Source: Takakia lepidozioides
Lineage: Eukaryota > Streptophyta > Takakiopsida > Takakiales > Takakiaceae
Direction: 5' to 3'
DNA length: 64,000 nucleotides
Assembly (NCBI GenBank): GCA_030704615.1
Contig: CM060731.1
Span: forward strand, 61,050,756 to 61,114,755
Both the position numbers and the translations under genes were made by a program. Of the stretch, positions 1-12,770 are shown piece after piece; the stretch's first letter is position 1, and the number at the start of each line of letters is the position of its first letter. The notes beneath the pieces are model-generated. The model saw only the letters and a program-made list of their open reading frames with translations, was not told where the DNA came from and searched no databases.

Positions 1-508
1 GTAGTCACATTTTCATAAAAGAACTGAAAATGGGGTTGACCAAAATCTTGCAAACAGTAATCTAACATTCCTTTCCAAGTGTGTAGGCGATCTTGTCTGA
101 GTTTTTTACACATAATTATTGTGTGGTCAGGTGGCATACATTTGTCCCAACCCAAATTTGATTTAATCAGTTTGTTTGTTTGTATAACACATGTTGTTAA
201 CAACTGGATGATCATTTGAAAACGCAAATGAGACTGGCTCCCACAGTTTCTTTCAATCGCATAATATCCTGCCATATTGCATTTGTCTTGAACGAACTTC
301 TACAAATGTTCGAACAGACCAAGATCGATCACATCCTATCCACCAACTCTAATCGTGCAAGATAGCTCAAATACAATTTGCCCTTTCTTGTTTGCTTCAG
401 ATTCATTCTTTGGACGACCTCTACGCTTCTATAACGTTGTACTGGCTATTGGTATACTTTCGAGTCTCCATCTTGTATATTCACTCTTCTCAACTATCCA
501 CGTTCAGA
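1..508. other. Region without recognisable gene
   Basis: I see no gene, RNA or repeat I can name here. The stretch is AT-rich with short open frames that lack any family resemblance. It ends at the target duplication CTCTC (509-513) of the chromovirus that follows, so it is the old flanking DNA of that insertion. Confidence 0.5.
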
Positions 509-513
509 CTCTC

Positions 514-1136
514 TGTCAGGGACGAGAACATGACTGAACACAAACAGAAGATCAGATTAGAGGTACAAGACTAGACAAGAAGTCAAGGTCGGCGTGGCCG
601 AAATTCGAATGCACGATGAGTAAATAGGAATCAAGACGATTTTTATAACAATGAACAAGAGTACAAAATATTGGAACACGACTTGAATACTGGAATGCTG
701 GAAACTGGACTGGAGTACCAGATACTGGAAACTGGGCTAGAGTACTGGGAACTGGTCTGGAGTACTGAAAACTAGAAACAAGAGTAGCTTGAACTGGTGT
801 TGGCGAGACTGAAGAGTGTCCAGTTTCGCCTCTTATATATACTGGCTACTAAGAAACTTCCCTAAGAAGCTTCCCCTATGGAGGTTTCTTGATGGAGAAG
901 CTTCCATAAACAAATGAGGTATCTTGATGAAGAATTTTCCTCTAAATGAAGCTTCCTGAGCAGTTTCCCAAGTTGTTCTTAGTAATTTGATAAACTTCCG
1001 GTAACTTGATAAGTAATGGTAAATCATGGTAGATCATGGTAAATCACGGTAAGTCATGATAACTTCTGGTAACATGGTAACTTGATAACTTCTGGTATTT
1101 ATTCCTAGTAAGTTCTTCTGGGCCATGTCCGTGACA
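514..1136 (-). repeat. Chromovirus 1 LTR, left copy (3' LTR on minus strand)
   Basis: The LTR is 623 bp, begins TGTCA and ends TGACA. It contains runs of a short ACTGG-rich degenerate repeat (about 680-800), and towards its right end repeated TGGTAA motifs (about 1010-1090). The same sequence recurs at 6234-6678 and 14651-14856. Confidence 0.9.
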
Positions 1137-1735
1137 TCACCCTCTCCTCTAGCGCCGAGTTCCTCGAGGAGCGGTAAAATCTTGGACTTACTTAGAGTTG
1201 GAGAAAATCCAAAATCCGGCGAATGGTACTTGCCAAGTATTCGGCTCTTCGTTCTTGACTCAAATGATAGGTCCCTGCAACCATCGATAGTGTCCAATAC
1301 CTTGAACTTGGGACCACGCAGTGATTTGAGCATTCTGATTTTCGAAGCTGCTTTTAAATATGATTTCGTTGCCCTCTGGGTCCGAAGCCTCAACCTCCAA
1401 CAAAATTATCAGACTTCGAGTAGGCTCCACTTGCCGTCGTACGGGGTCCAGATGAGGAAGTACGCATCGCATTGGTGGCCCATCGTCTCGAGAGCGTCGG
1501 CGTGATGTTGAAGGTCGTGAGAGTCGGAACGGCTGATCTGATAGCTGGGTAAGCGACAACTTCAATATATCTGGTTCCTGTGACTCCATACTGCCAATAC
1601 AAGATGCAAGAGTGCTGGAAGTGTAGCTATATATACTGATGTGTGGTGCTCCTCCCTCCTTAGCGTGTATTAGGTATATTGAATGTGGAGTCTTCACCTT
1701 GAAGCTAACATGGCTGACATCATCGTTGTGACGTT

Positions 1736-4700
1736 TTATTGACGTGTAGCTCGGGGCTTAGCTGGATATCGTTGATGAAACTCTTGGACTTTGTCAGATG
1801 CATTAGCGAGGTTGGATGAAGGTTCCCACATTCGTTCGCTGATGTCGTAGCCTTTCCAATGTACGAAATACTCGAGACGTTTATACTTGATACAAGAGTC
1901 TAGGACTTCGTCGACTTCATACTCAATTTTTTGATTGACTTCGATTGGTGGAGGTGCTACGGAGACTGGATGAAAGCACATTCTTCGTGGGAGTTCAAGC
2001 TGCAAACTGACCGGATTTATTTGTCGAAGGTGTTTGAATGGTCCTAGACGTTGATAATCCAACTTCCTTGATGGTCGCAAGGTTTGTATGTCTCGTCAAA
2101 GAAGCCACACACGATCTCCGACCTTGAACTGGGATTGGAGTTGACGATGTTAATCTGCATACTCTTCGTATTATTTTTGAGCTTCTGCGAGGTGGAATGT
2201 AAGCTCTTTGTGAATCGTAACGAGATGAGTAGCAAGGTTTTCTTCAGCAGGGCTTCCAACAGTCTTCATGTGGAAAGGGTTTGCTCGAGGATGATGACCA
2301 TAATTGGAGAAAAATAGAGTTTGTTTGGTCGAAGAATGTATAGTATTGTTATAGACAAACTCAGCCAATGATAGAAGGTCCGTCCAATTATCTTGGTGAT
2401 AATTTATCATACAGCGAAGATACTGCTCCAAAATTTGGTTTATACGTTCGGTTTGACCATCAGTCTGTGGATGATTAACTATAGAGAGGTTGATCTTAGT
2501 ATCCAATATGTGAAATAATCCCCTCCAGAAATTTGATCTGAACTGTGGTCCTCGATCAGATACGATGTCCTTCGGGAGTCCATGAATGCGGTAGATATTA
2601 TTGAGGAAGAGTCTTGCAGTTTCCTCGCCGGTAACCGTCTTATTACATGGAATAAAATGTGTCATCTTTGTAAAACGATCTACAATAACAAGGATTGAAT
2701 CGGTGGTCTTGGAAATTGGAAGGTCCGTAATAAAGTCCATAGACACGGACGACCATGGACCATTGGGAATGGGTAATGGTTGAAGAAGGCCGTAAGGTCG
2801 ATGTCATGGTCTCTTCGCTCTAGGACACGTGTCGCAAGATTTTATAAATTCTTTCACGAGTTTCCACATCTGCGGCCACTAGTAATCCCTGGATATCAAT
2901 TCCATTGTTTTGTTGAAGCCGAAATGTCCAGCAGCCGGAAGATCATGACATGTTTGAAGAATTCGAAGTCGTGTAGGTCCTAGAGGTACATAGAGAAGTC
3001 ATTTGAAATAAAGTAAGTCATCTTTGAATTCGAAGTCGTTTGTAACATGTGGGTTGTCTCGAGGTCGATTTAGTTGACTCCGTAGTGTCGTAGCAAATTT
3101 GTCGCTCTTCAGTGCTTATTGAATCTCCTTTATGATCTCTACATTGTCATAGGTGGACATTGATAGCATATTCAATTAGAGATTTGTTGGTTTCAAGATG
3201 ATGGATTTCTGTTGGTCAAAAGCTGCATCCCCTTCTTTTGGCGCAAGATACGATCGTCGAGGAAGAGCATCTGGTTTTCCTTGAAGATGTCCGGGACGGT
3301 AGGTAATAACAAAATCTAACCTTGCTAGTGACATACTCCATCTCACTTGACGTCGATTCAAAACACGAGCACTCATAAAATACTTGAGGTTTTTGTGATC
3401 GGTATAGACTGTGACCTGATGTTTAGCTCCCTCCAATAGATAACGTCACTCCTCTCAAAAGCATCGATAATCGCTAAAAGTTCTTTATCATGGATTTCAT
3501 AATTGATCTCTGCAGCGGAAAATTTGTGAGAACGAAAACCAACAAGGTGAAGTCGGCCATCTGTACCATATTGAGAGAGTACCGCGCCAAGTGCAAAGTC
3601 CGATGCATCTGCTTCTAAAAAGAATGGTTTAGATGGATCTGCATATATCAGTATTGGAGCCGTTGTAAATGCCTCCTTCAGCCTTTCAAATGTTTGGTCA
3701 GCCTTCTCGTCTCATACAAATTTGTCATTTCATGTGAGTCGTGTCAATGGTGCAGCAATTTTGGAGTAGTCATCGATGAAGATTCTATAGAAATTTGCAA
3801 ATCCTAGAAAACATTGTACATCTCGGATCGAAAGTTGGTTTAATCCACTCGATGATGGTTTGTATTTTCTTCTGATCCATAAAGACTCATTTGTCGGAAG
3901 TAATGTAGCCCAAAAATTCGACTTCAGATTGGTGGAAAAGACATTTTTCCAACTTGACATATAGTCATTTTTCCCTCAATTTTTCAAGGACAAGGCGACC
4001 ATGGTCTTTTTCATTATGTGAAAATATCAAAATGTCATCCAAATAGATGACTACAAAGTCATCTAAAAATTCTCGAAATATGTCATTCATCATGTGTTGA
4101 AAAATTGCTGGAGCATTTGTAAGACCGAAAGACATAACATTGTATTCGAAATGTCCGTACCTTGTGCGAAAAGTAGTCTTCCATTCGTCTCCTTCTTTCA
4201 TTCGTACAAGGTTGTAAGCTCCTCTCAAGTCAATCTTTGTGAAAAAATTTGCTCGTCCAAGTTGTTCGAGGAGTCTGGAAATAAGCGGTAGTGGGTAACG
4301 ATTTTTTATAGTGACTTTGTTGAGCCCACAATAGTCTACACACATGCGTAACGATCCGTCTTTTTTCTTCACAAATAAGATAGGTGCTCCCGCGGGTGAT
4401 TTCGAATGTCGAATGAAATTCTTTGACAAATTTTCATCAATGTATTCGCGTAAAGCAGCCAGCTCCGTTTGAGATAAATTGTAGATCGGGCCGAATGGTG
4501 GTTGAGCTCCTTCTTGTAACTCAATTGCACAATCATAAGGTTGATGTTCTGGCAACATGTCTGCATTTTTCTTCTCAAAGACATCTTTGAAATCTTGATA
4601 TTGAGTGGGTAATGTCGAAGTACCTTGGTCTGTTGTGGTTTTGATCGGAGTCGCATAAAGTGCAAATGTCGCGTCTTTCTTCGTAGCTATCATGAAGGCT

Positions 4701-6182
4701 ATAGCTCCAAGAAAAAAAAAACATGGGTTAAATACCTTTGATACTTTTGCATTTTTGTCTTGCCGAAATTTTTCATGATCGCCAATCGATGTCACGATTA
4801 TGAAGTACAAACCAGGGAAGTCCAAGGATCACAAGATTTGTTGGAGACTGGATGACATTGAAAACAATCTGTGATGCTTGATTTTTAAGCTTCACTTCAA
4901 GGGGTTGAGTTTCATGGTCAATATTTCATGATGCTAACGGTCGTCCATCGATGACCTCAACAGGGGCCGAGAATTTCTTTCTTACGAGCGTTAAATTGTG
5001 TTGTTTTGCAAAGCCTTTGTCAATAAAACACGCTGAAGCGTCCGAGTCCAAAAGTGCTTCTACGGAGATATCTCGATTTTGCACTCTGATTTTTACCGGA
5101 ACTGTGAAGCAAGGTGCAGGGTCTGGAGGTAGAAAGAGACATTTTTTCGGTAAGAAATTTGTGGTGTCCAGCCGCATGGTCCCTACTGTGACTGGACATC
5201 TTCGTTTTCCGACCTCCTCGTATCGAACACTTGAGTTGTGCCCCGAGCTTTGAATCTTCTCTTGTTGGGGCAGTTTAATGCTATGTAATCATCTTCTCCG
5301 CAATAAAGGCATAATCCATTTGAGCGTCGTTTTTGTTTTTCTTGTGGCGTCAATGGCTTGAATCGGACAGCATCAATCTGCATATGATCATTACCGGATG
5401 TCTGATGGATCGTTGTGTTTGGTGCCATAGTAGCAGCGGCATGGTGCATCGTCGACCATCCAGATCGCTTCTCTTGACGTCTTTCGAACAAACGATTATC
5501 ACATGCAATGACTTGGGTGATGAATTCGCTCACTGTACTCACGTTTGGCATTGTCAGCAACAAATCTTTTACATCATCTTTTAGCCCACATCGAAACTTA
5601 TCATTCCAGTCGAGGTCGCACGCAAGTTGTCAAAATTCGGCAGCGTAAATGGAAGCAGAACGTGCTCCTTGTCGAAGATTTCGATCTTTGTCTTTGCAAC
5701 TCTCTCTATATCATTCTTTCCAAACGTTGCAGTGAACTCGGACATGAATATATAGTAAATGCGAATTTTTTCTAATATCGGTGCAAACCAAGATAGGGCA
5801 GTGCCTGATAAAAGGGTGCCCACGAATCCCACTTGAATACCTTAATCGGGGTAGCGTTGTGGATGTAGTCGTAGGAACAGTCGTACTTGTTGAACAAAAC
5901 CACAAAATCTTGATCTCGTCCCATCAAATTTCTCGGGCATGCTGATCTCTTGTTTTCTCGTAATCTGTTGAAGAGGAACCGTTGCAGTGGGAGCTGTTGC
6001 AGTAGGGACTTGTATGGTCGAAGATCCATTGATTGACTCCTATAACTCTGAAATTTGTTGTTGCAAATTGTGGAGAGCGTTGCCAAGATCTTGAGACTGA
6101 TCAGCTTGTAATTGGGTAGTAGAGATACGAAATTTTCGCATCTGGAGCTGAAGACTCTGCAATGTGGCGACCATTTCCGCAA
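1736..6182 (-). pseudogene. Chromovirus 1 gag-pol, decayed
   Basis: Fragments read right to left as one polyprotein. Gag (about 6182-5183) carries a zinc knuckle of CX2C-X4-Y-X4-C form in which the expected His is Tyr. Protease (5177-4926) has DSDAS in place of the usual D-[ST]-G-A active site. Reverse transcriptase (4825-3965) keeps YLDDILIFS. RNase H covers about 3700-3176. Integrase has an HHCC zinc region near 2990-2800, interrupted by in-frame stops, and a core at 2746-2171 starting SMDFITDLP. The C-terminal chromodomain (about 1930-1750) shows LEYFVHWKGYD. The element presumably copied itself through an RNA intermediate and targeted chromatin through the chromodomain. The altered residues and stops indicate an inactive copy. 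Confidence 0.88.
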
Positions 6183-6233
6183 ATGTGCCTTCCATCTTAA
6201 CTAACTAAAGAACAAACTTTAGTCTCGCCAAAC

Positions 6234-6678
6234 TGTCAGGGACGAGAACATGACTAAACACAAACAAAAGATCAGACTAGAGATACAAGACTAGACAAGA
6301 AGTCAAGGTCGGCGTGGCCGAACGCACGATGAGTAAATAGGAATCAAGACGATTTTTATAACAATGAACAAGAGTACAAGATATTGGAACACGACTTGAA
6401 TACTGGAATGCTGGAAATTGGACTGGAGTTTCAGATATTGGAAACTGGGCTAGAGTACTGGGAACTGGACTGGAGTACTGGAAACTGGAAACAAGAAACA
6501 AGAGTAGCTTGAACTGGTGTTGGCGAGACTGAAGAGTGTCCAGTCTCGCCTCTTATATATACTGGCTACTAAGAAGCTTCCTTAAGAAACTTCCCCTATG
6601 GAGGTTTCTTGCTGGAGAAGTTTCCAAGATTAAACAAAGGTTTATTGATGGAGAAGCTTCCTTAAACAAAGGAGGTAT
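6234..6678 (-). repeat. Chromovirus 1 right LTR, first part
   Basis: This matches 514-about 920 of the left LTR (TGTCAGGGACGAGAACATG start) and stops abruptly at GGAGGTAT, where unrelated DNA begins. The rest of the LTR resumes at 14651. Confidence 0.9.
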
Positions 6679-6735
6679 AACCCTATTTTAAGTAATTCCG
6701 GACTTTTGGCTTAAATCTGGACCAAACTTAATATA
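6679..6735 (+). repeat. Left terminal inverted repeat of the nested element
   Basis: About 55 bp is partly mirrored at 14600-14650. The best-conserved core is ATTTTAAGTAA followed by a T-C-GGAC block. A second GGACCAAACTT-like match lies internally. The arms have diverged, so this is an old or naturally imperfect repeat. Confidence 0.65.
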
Positions 6736-7189
6736 TAACATAATTAAAATTAATTCAGGTATTAATAATAATATCATGGAATATTGAGTCATTGAACTTG
6801 TGAAGTTGCACAATCCCATTCATGTAACATCGAATGGTAAGTCGAATGACGTACTTTGCATCAGAAAATTATAAAGATAAGATCGATTGAATGAAGTTAT
6901 TAATAAATTGATAGATGTATGACATAAACAGATGATTCGAGAAGATAATATACAAATGAAAAGTAAACATGTATACCATGCTTACAGTATAGTAGTACCA
7001 TAAACCAATGTATTGCAAGTTTTCAATTGATGGATTTAAACGTTGAATGGAATAAGGTTGGATTTCTATGAAACATGTGAATTATGTTTCAAAATATTTA
7101 GGGATCATTCCGATGTTCATATGACAACCAAATATTGTGGAAGAGTGTCATGTAGATTCAGCTATAAAGTCATTGAACCAAGCTGGAAT

Positions 7190-7930
7190 TAGGGTTATAG
7201 AGTTTGCTAGGGTACATTGAAACATAGTACTTGGTATGAATGGAAAAGAAAATATGGGAAAGTGTACAGATGACTTGGCACCTATGAAAATTTGTTAATG
7301 AAATATGCCAACCACAGATTGTATCCAAATTTCCATGAGGAATGTGAATCAAACAGTGGAGTTTGGTTTAGGGTTTAGGGTTTTAGAAAACTGTAAATGG
7401 ACAAACAATTATGGAGTTTGAGTCTTTATCCATACGTAGAACAATTCATGAAATATTATCCCTACCACTTCGACCATACCCAAAATTGGAAGTAATAAAT
7501 AAATAAGCATCAAACATTGAAATTAGGTTTTAGGGTATAGAGTTTGCAAGGGTACTAACCATAGTACTCGGTATGAATGGAAAAGAAAATATTGGGAAGG
7601 GTACAGATGACTTGTCATCTATGATTTAGGGTTTAGGGAATAAAATTTCCCAACCACAGATTGTATCTAATATATGAAGAATGCGCATCAAACAATGGAG
7701 TTACGTTTAAGGGCTTAGGGTTTAGGGTTTAGAGAACTATAAATGGACAAACAATTATGGAATGTGAGTCAAAAAATGACAGAAATCTGGGAAAGTGTAC
7801 AAGTGATTTGTCACCTAAGAAATTAGACTTGAATGAAATATCCCAAGGGCCATTCTATTATGCCCAACCTTGTAACCCTTGAAGAATGCACATCAAGCAT
7901 TCGAATTGGGTTTAGGGTGTATGGTTTAAG
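7190..7930 (+). repeat. Subterminal ~340-bp direct repeats with telomere-like motifs
   Basis: Two copies (about 7195-7440 and 7530-7770) and a degraded third (7775-7930) share GGTATGAATGGAAAAGAAAA, a CCAACCACAGATTGTATC block and GGACAAACAATTATGGA. Short runs of the plant telomere unit TTTAGGG occur at 7365-7386, 7624-7639 and 7711-7732. In DNA transposons subterminal repeats often bind transposase. That role is inferred here. Confidence 0.7.
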
Positions 7931-8783
7931 GTGAGGATAATGTAAGGACTGAAGGCCCCAGACATATTGTCTTTAGAAGGTCCTAATAAGATAAACAGAC
8001 CCAAGATAAATTGACCTGAGATGACACGGAATAACGGGTGGCAAAGCGAGGTTCAGGACTGATTAGTGACGAAGAAAATTGAGAAGAATCTTAAGATAGT
8101 CCGAAAAGGCAATAAAGGAAATGTAACTCTGTACTTGAAGCCAGACTTACAGAAAGCTACTGACGAGTAATGGGAGAAGATTCACAAGATTCAGAAGCAA
8201 TAAACCGTGAGAAAGCTTGTCCATTGAAGCAACAACTTTCATAAATTGTCACGCGGTTTATACTCAGGACATTTTTTAGACCAATCATATTAAGCCCAAC
8301 AATACAACCATGTGGACCGAGAATGAAGGAGATGGGCGAATCTGTTGAGGAGAAGACACTTTGGTAAGAACCAGAGAAACAAAAGAAATGGGTGTAATGT
8401 GAGAGATGAACTGCAAAGAGAAGGAAGCAGTGACATCAGGAAAACTAGGAACTCCGAATACTCACTCGAGGTTCCTGAAACGTTACAGAGATGAGGTCTG
8501 GAAAAAAGCTGGTGGCTGGCAAAGAAGGTAGATTAATATTTGAAGACGTGAAGAGAAACAAATAGAAAGTGGAGGTAAAACATTAGTTTTATTCTTGAAA
8601 ACATGCCAAGGAGTAAACCTCCAAAATATGTCCTTGTCAACCTTGTTCTCCGCCCGAGGTTGCATTGTCTTCATTGTCTGACTGTTGATTGGCCTCATCC
8701 AAATTTGTTCCTGCTTTCTCCGCCTCCACCGCGGTAATTTTCTTAGAGCTATTACGTGTTGTGTTTTTTCTAGCGGGCATTGT

Positions 8784-11055
8784 TTAAACGACAGAGTTAA
8801 TGTGAATCCACTGAAGGGGATCATCTGGATTGAACTCCCAAACTTTGGACCAACAATCTCTGTACCTATCCAAATCAGAAGGGCTACCTCCTTTCTTGGG
8901 TCTCCACCATTCGACGTGAACCTTCTTAAAATTCCTGGATCCTCTGTCGCGGACCACATCCGATATTGCCATCCCCATCTAAACTGGAAACCTCACAGTA
9001 TCTACTGGTCGAACCAAGACGAAGAATCCGTTCTCAACGTCCTTGAACGGATTTAGAGGCTGCTTCGGTCTATCACACCGGGGGCCACAATACGGCTCCA
9101 TGACTTCATCTTCTTCCGACAGATCATCCTCTGCAGGTGTATGGATTCCGGCTCTGTGGTGGTTGACAGCCCACTTGGTTGAGAGCCAAAAACCCTCTTT
9201 AAGCGCGATTGAATGTCGTGATTCTCCAGGAATGGGAAGATCAAGTTCTGCAAGGACTGCTTCCCAGTATTGATCATACTGTATCATGATGTCACGATAA
9301 TGATCATCAATCAACATTCCCTTCTTAAAAAACTCCATGTATTTTTTAATTCCAGTTTTTGATAAAAGACTGTTTATCGGATGAGTTATCTCCCACACCC
9401 CAAATTGGTGTTTTTTTTACCGCCCTGGGTTGTATTGCTACAGACAACTTTGGAGATCCATCGGGATTCGACCTTCACCGCACCTTTTTTGGGGAGCCAC
9501 TGAGAATCAGTAGCAAACTTCTTAAACTTCATGACATGCCAACCATCCTCATCTACATAAAATCGAAATACATGCATTTCTGTTTGCCCAACTAAAGCCT
9601 CTTTTCCATTGAGAATGCAACCGTCTACATACGCCTTTGGCACCTCTTGAATGATTTGAGGAACAAATTGCAGATCTTGAGAGATCATAAAAAACCTCAT
9701 AAGATCGGAGAGAACGTAGGTGTTGTTTTGCTTCAGCTTCTTCGATAAATAACTGAAGAATCCGTCGATGTCCTCATGGGTATGGCCAACCATGAGAAAT
9801 CCCATTTGAATCTCCTCAAACACTCCTCTCGCAATTAGGAGCGACAGAAAAGCCAGCATCCACCTATTTTTGTTTTCCTTCATGCAGTTGTCTATCTGCA
9901 GGTAGAGTCTTCGCGGAAGTGGAACTTTACCTTTTTTCTTCTCCTTATCGCCGAAAGGTTTCAGGACGTCGAGACACCTCGATTTACCCTTCATGAGATC
10001 TTCGAAAAAAGAATTATGAGGTGGGTGGTCAAAGATGTTACGGCTTTCGTGGCAAGAGGGCTTCTCTAGTTGGCGGAGGCATCTTGCTAGAGAGCCAATC
10101 GTGCAGTTCGGGTCTCCCGGCCAGAAGTCCAGAGAGCACTGTCCGTAGGCTCTGTCCCCGTGGCCGTGGGTGACCATGCCGGTTAGCGAGATTGGAAGCT
10201 GACCTAAGCCGGAGACTTGTTCGTCGTCTACAACTTTGGAATAGCTGTTTTCCGATGATCCATCTTGTCATGAATGATGCAGAGGAACTCGGACGGCATC
10301 ATAGCTGACTCATTCCTCCAGCTGTGATAGAGTCTCCTGCAAGACTCCTGAAGCTTGAGGTGCTTATCAAGTGCTTTCTTGTGCGAGGCCTACTCATCGC
10401 TACGTTTGACCGACTTCTTGATTAGGTCTTTGAGCATCTCACAGTCTGTGCATTTGGCAATTGTGCTACCACTTTTTTTAACCTCGACATTGGGAAAAAT
10501 CCGTTGTCTGATTCTACTGACGGCTGCCTGGGAGATAGGCTTCAACCCACATATTTTATTCGCCTCTAAGACAGACAGGGGGAAATGAACCTCGCGCGAT
10601 CACCCGAGCTTTAATAGTGAGAGGTCTGATACATTGCGTGGAAGCAAAACAGGGAAAGTCCCCAAAAATATAGAATTCAGAAAGTGGTAAAAAGAAGAAG
10701 AACTGACTTCATTACACTCCTCACGAATTTTTTTCCAGTTCAGTTTAGGTGGCAGAACTCGAAGAGTATCTCTCCGTCCGTCTCCAATACAGTGGGTCTT
10801 ATGAGGCATGAGATCGGAATTTCCGTTTATAATCGACATTAAGTTTTCTTCAGCTTGACGAGTTTGTGGGAGGATTTGGTTGACCTCACCAAAGCTTTGT
10901 GGCCTTTTCTCTCTGGCTTGATTGGAGCCCAGTCTGTTGTTGATTACGTCGGTAAGAACTCCTGCAAATCTTCCGGCCCTCCGATAGGTCGAAATCACGT
11001 CTACTGGTCCTGGTTTGGAAGATTTATTGAAGCTTCTGTTTGGCACCCCCCTCAA
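8784..11055 (-). pseudogene. Decayed DUF7869-like putative transposase gene
   Basis: Read on the minus strand, the best-supported part runs from about 10590 down to 8784. It has a Cys pair KCTDCEM (about 10450), a block ending LCIIHDKMDHRKTA (about 10240), THGHGD (about 10165), LYLQIDN (about 9900) and VGHTHEDIDGFF (9761-9787). The C-terminal part is Trp-rich and acidic, with HVEWWRPKK at about 8910. The QIDN and HTHEDID motifs are typical of a family I believe is Pfam DUF7869. Spaced acidic residues suggest an RNase H-like nuclease, which is inference. Breaks seen are TAG at 10390-10392, a frame change at 10228-10239, a frame change at a T8 run (9411-9418) and TAG at 8979-8981. The segment 11055-10600 is an open frame that may be its 5' part. 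Confidence 0.7.
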
Positions 11056-11059
11056 AAAG

Positions 11060-12770
11060 ATCCCGATTATCTGGGTACGTAGTTTAACATTGCCCTATTT
11101 TGTGTGTAGTCCATCAGCTTTACTTTAACCTCCATTTGTACTTATCCGTTTGTTGATTTCACATGACTTTTGTGAGATCAATGATATTTCAATGATCTTT
11201 GTATTTTCTTTAACAATTCCCTTCTGTGCTGCCTCCACACAGTTATATTCCAGTGTCAAGTTCATAATCAAATTCGACAGGAGAAGAAAGAGGAACGGCA
11301 GCGTAAGGCTGAGCGGAGGGACCGCGAGGCTGTACGTTTGTCAAGGTCATCAAATACAACTACCAGTGAGGTGTCTGGTCATATCTTACATCAATCTCCC
11401 ACTGTATCCATCTCCTCGGGTGCACAGAATTCCGCTATCAGTGGTAACCGACGGCGATCTCGAACATATGCGTTGAGTGTGAGCCGTTTGGGAAGCAACT
11501 CTGTGTTATTGATGAATTAAACTATGGCCGGCCTGTTCATTACACACATACGTTATTTAACTCTGTTAATGTTATGCCAGATCCTTTCGGCTATAATGTT
11601 AGTCATCGAAATTTGAGAGAAATCACGCGCGATCGCGTGGTTCTTTCATATGTCCTCTTGTGGAGCTAACATGGATCAGTAGTGCCATCAGATGTTATCA
11701 AAACAAGTTGACTTCATTGTCAGTTTAAGCAATAACAGATCAGGCTGGAGGCTGGATGAGGTTGGAGGAGAAGAAATTTTCCGATGTTTTCATATTACGA
11801 TGGGGAACAAGTGACACGATCATCGTCTATGACTGAATTCGGGTTCCTATCTCGTAATTCAAGCTCCCACGATGGTCGTCTCATTTGTTCCTGAGCGGAT
11901 TGTGAAGCTCTGTTAAAATTTCTCTTCAAATAGATTGAAGTAATTTTGGCAGCTTCGAAATTCCTTCCCTAATGAACCGATGACCACCTTGTGGTATATT
12001 GAAATCTGGATGCACTCGGCTCGTTGTGGTTCTCAATGGTGGTAGAGGCAGAGATCTGTCGTGTGATCACTCGTGGTTCAAAAAGCGGACTTCAGCATCG
12101 TCCTGGCTCTCCAGCCGACTGCCAAAGTGTTATATTACCTCAACAGTGCCACATGTGATTGGTTGGGGTGATGTTTTTTCTATGCTCACGCATTCAACAA
12201 CGAAAATGTTGTCATTTGAAGATGTGATGATTCTGCAGGCATAGTGAGTTACTTCAGGTCAGTTACAGCGAGGGAACTCAAGGTATTCGGATAATCCGTC
12301 CCGGAATATTTCACACCATCATCCTGGATGATTCATTGATATGTTTTAGAACACGCACTCAAATCATCGAGGCTGACGGTGTCACTTGTTCCCTGACGGA
12401 TTGTTCAAGTATCTTATAATCCTAGTCTTTAAGTTGTTTGAAGTCATTCTCCCTGCTTGTATATTAATCCGATCTCCAACAATTGACAGCATCCTCGTGG
12501 TGTATTTTTTGGTTCCTATATCCTTCGTTTGGAGATCTATTATTCTTTTGAGGAACACCAACGATTAACATTGCGCGATTACGCGTGCTTTTCTAAGAGC
12601 TGACCTGTTCTGATGTCCATCATTGCACACCAAAATGGTGTTACGAGGAGGCAGAATGTCAGCAATTGAACGTCAATCTCCAGCGACATTCTCGTCGTTT
12701 TCATGTGGACTGGATGCCAAAGGAGGAACACCGTCGCTAACAATCTGTGCAAAGAATCTCAATAATCATA
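11060..12770. other. Nested-element interior with weak direct repeat, no clear gene
   Basis: No protein family is recognised. A charged plus-strand frame (about 11275-11520, rich in Arg, Lys and Glu and then Ser) could be a remnant. Two stretches, about 11870-11945 and 12370-12445, resemble each other (CTTGTTCC-TGACGGATTGT and AGTTG-TTGAAGT blocks), suggesting an old duplication with a period near 490 bp. GC-rich self-complementary spots occur at 11628-11640 (CGCGCGATCGCG) and 12570-12585. Confidence 0.4.

Noticed and set aside
1034-1697. Minus- and plus-strand open frames between LTR and chromodomain
   Set aside because: They overlap each other in several frames, match no domain and lie in the 3' noncoding part of the chromovirus.
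7365-7386. Chromosome end or interstitial telomere
   Set aside because: Only two to three TTTAGGG units occur together, they recur with a ~340-bp repeat, and they lie inside a transposon.
10355-10588. Plus-strand open frames over 8685-10588
   Set aside because: They are the reverse of the DUF7869-like gene, whose minus-strand motifs are clear.
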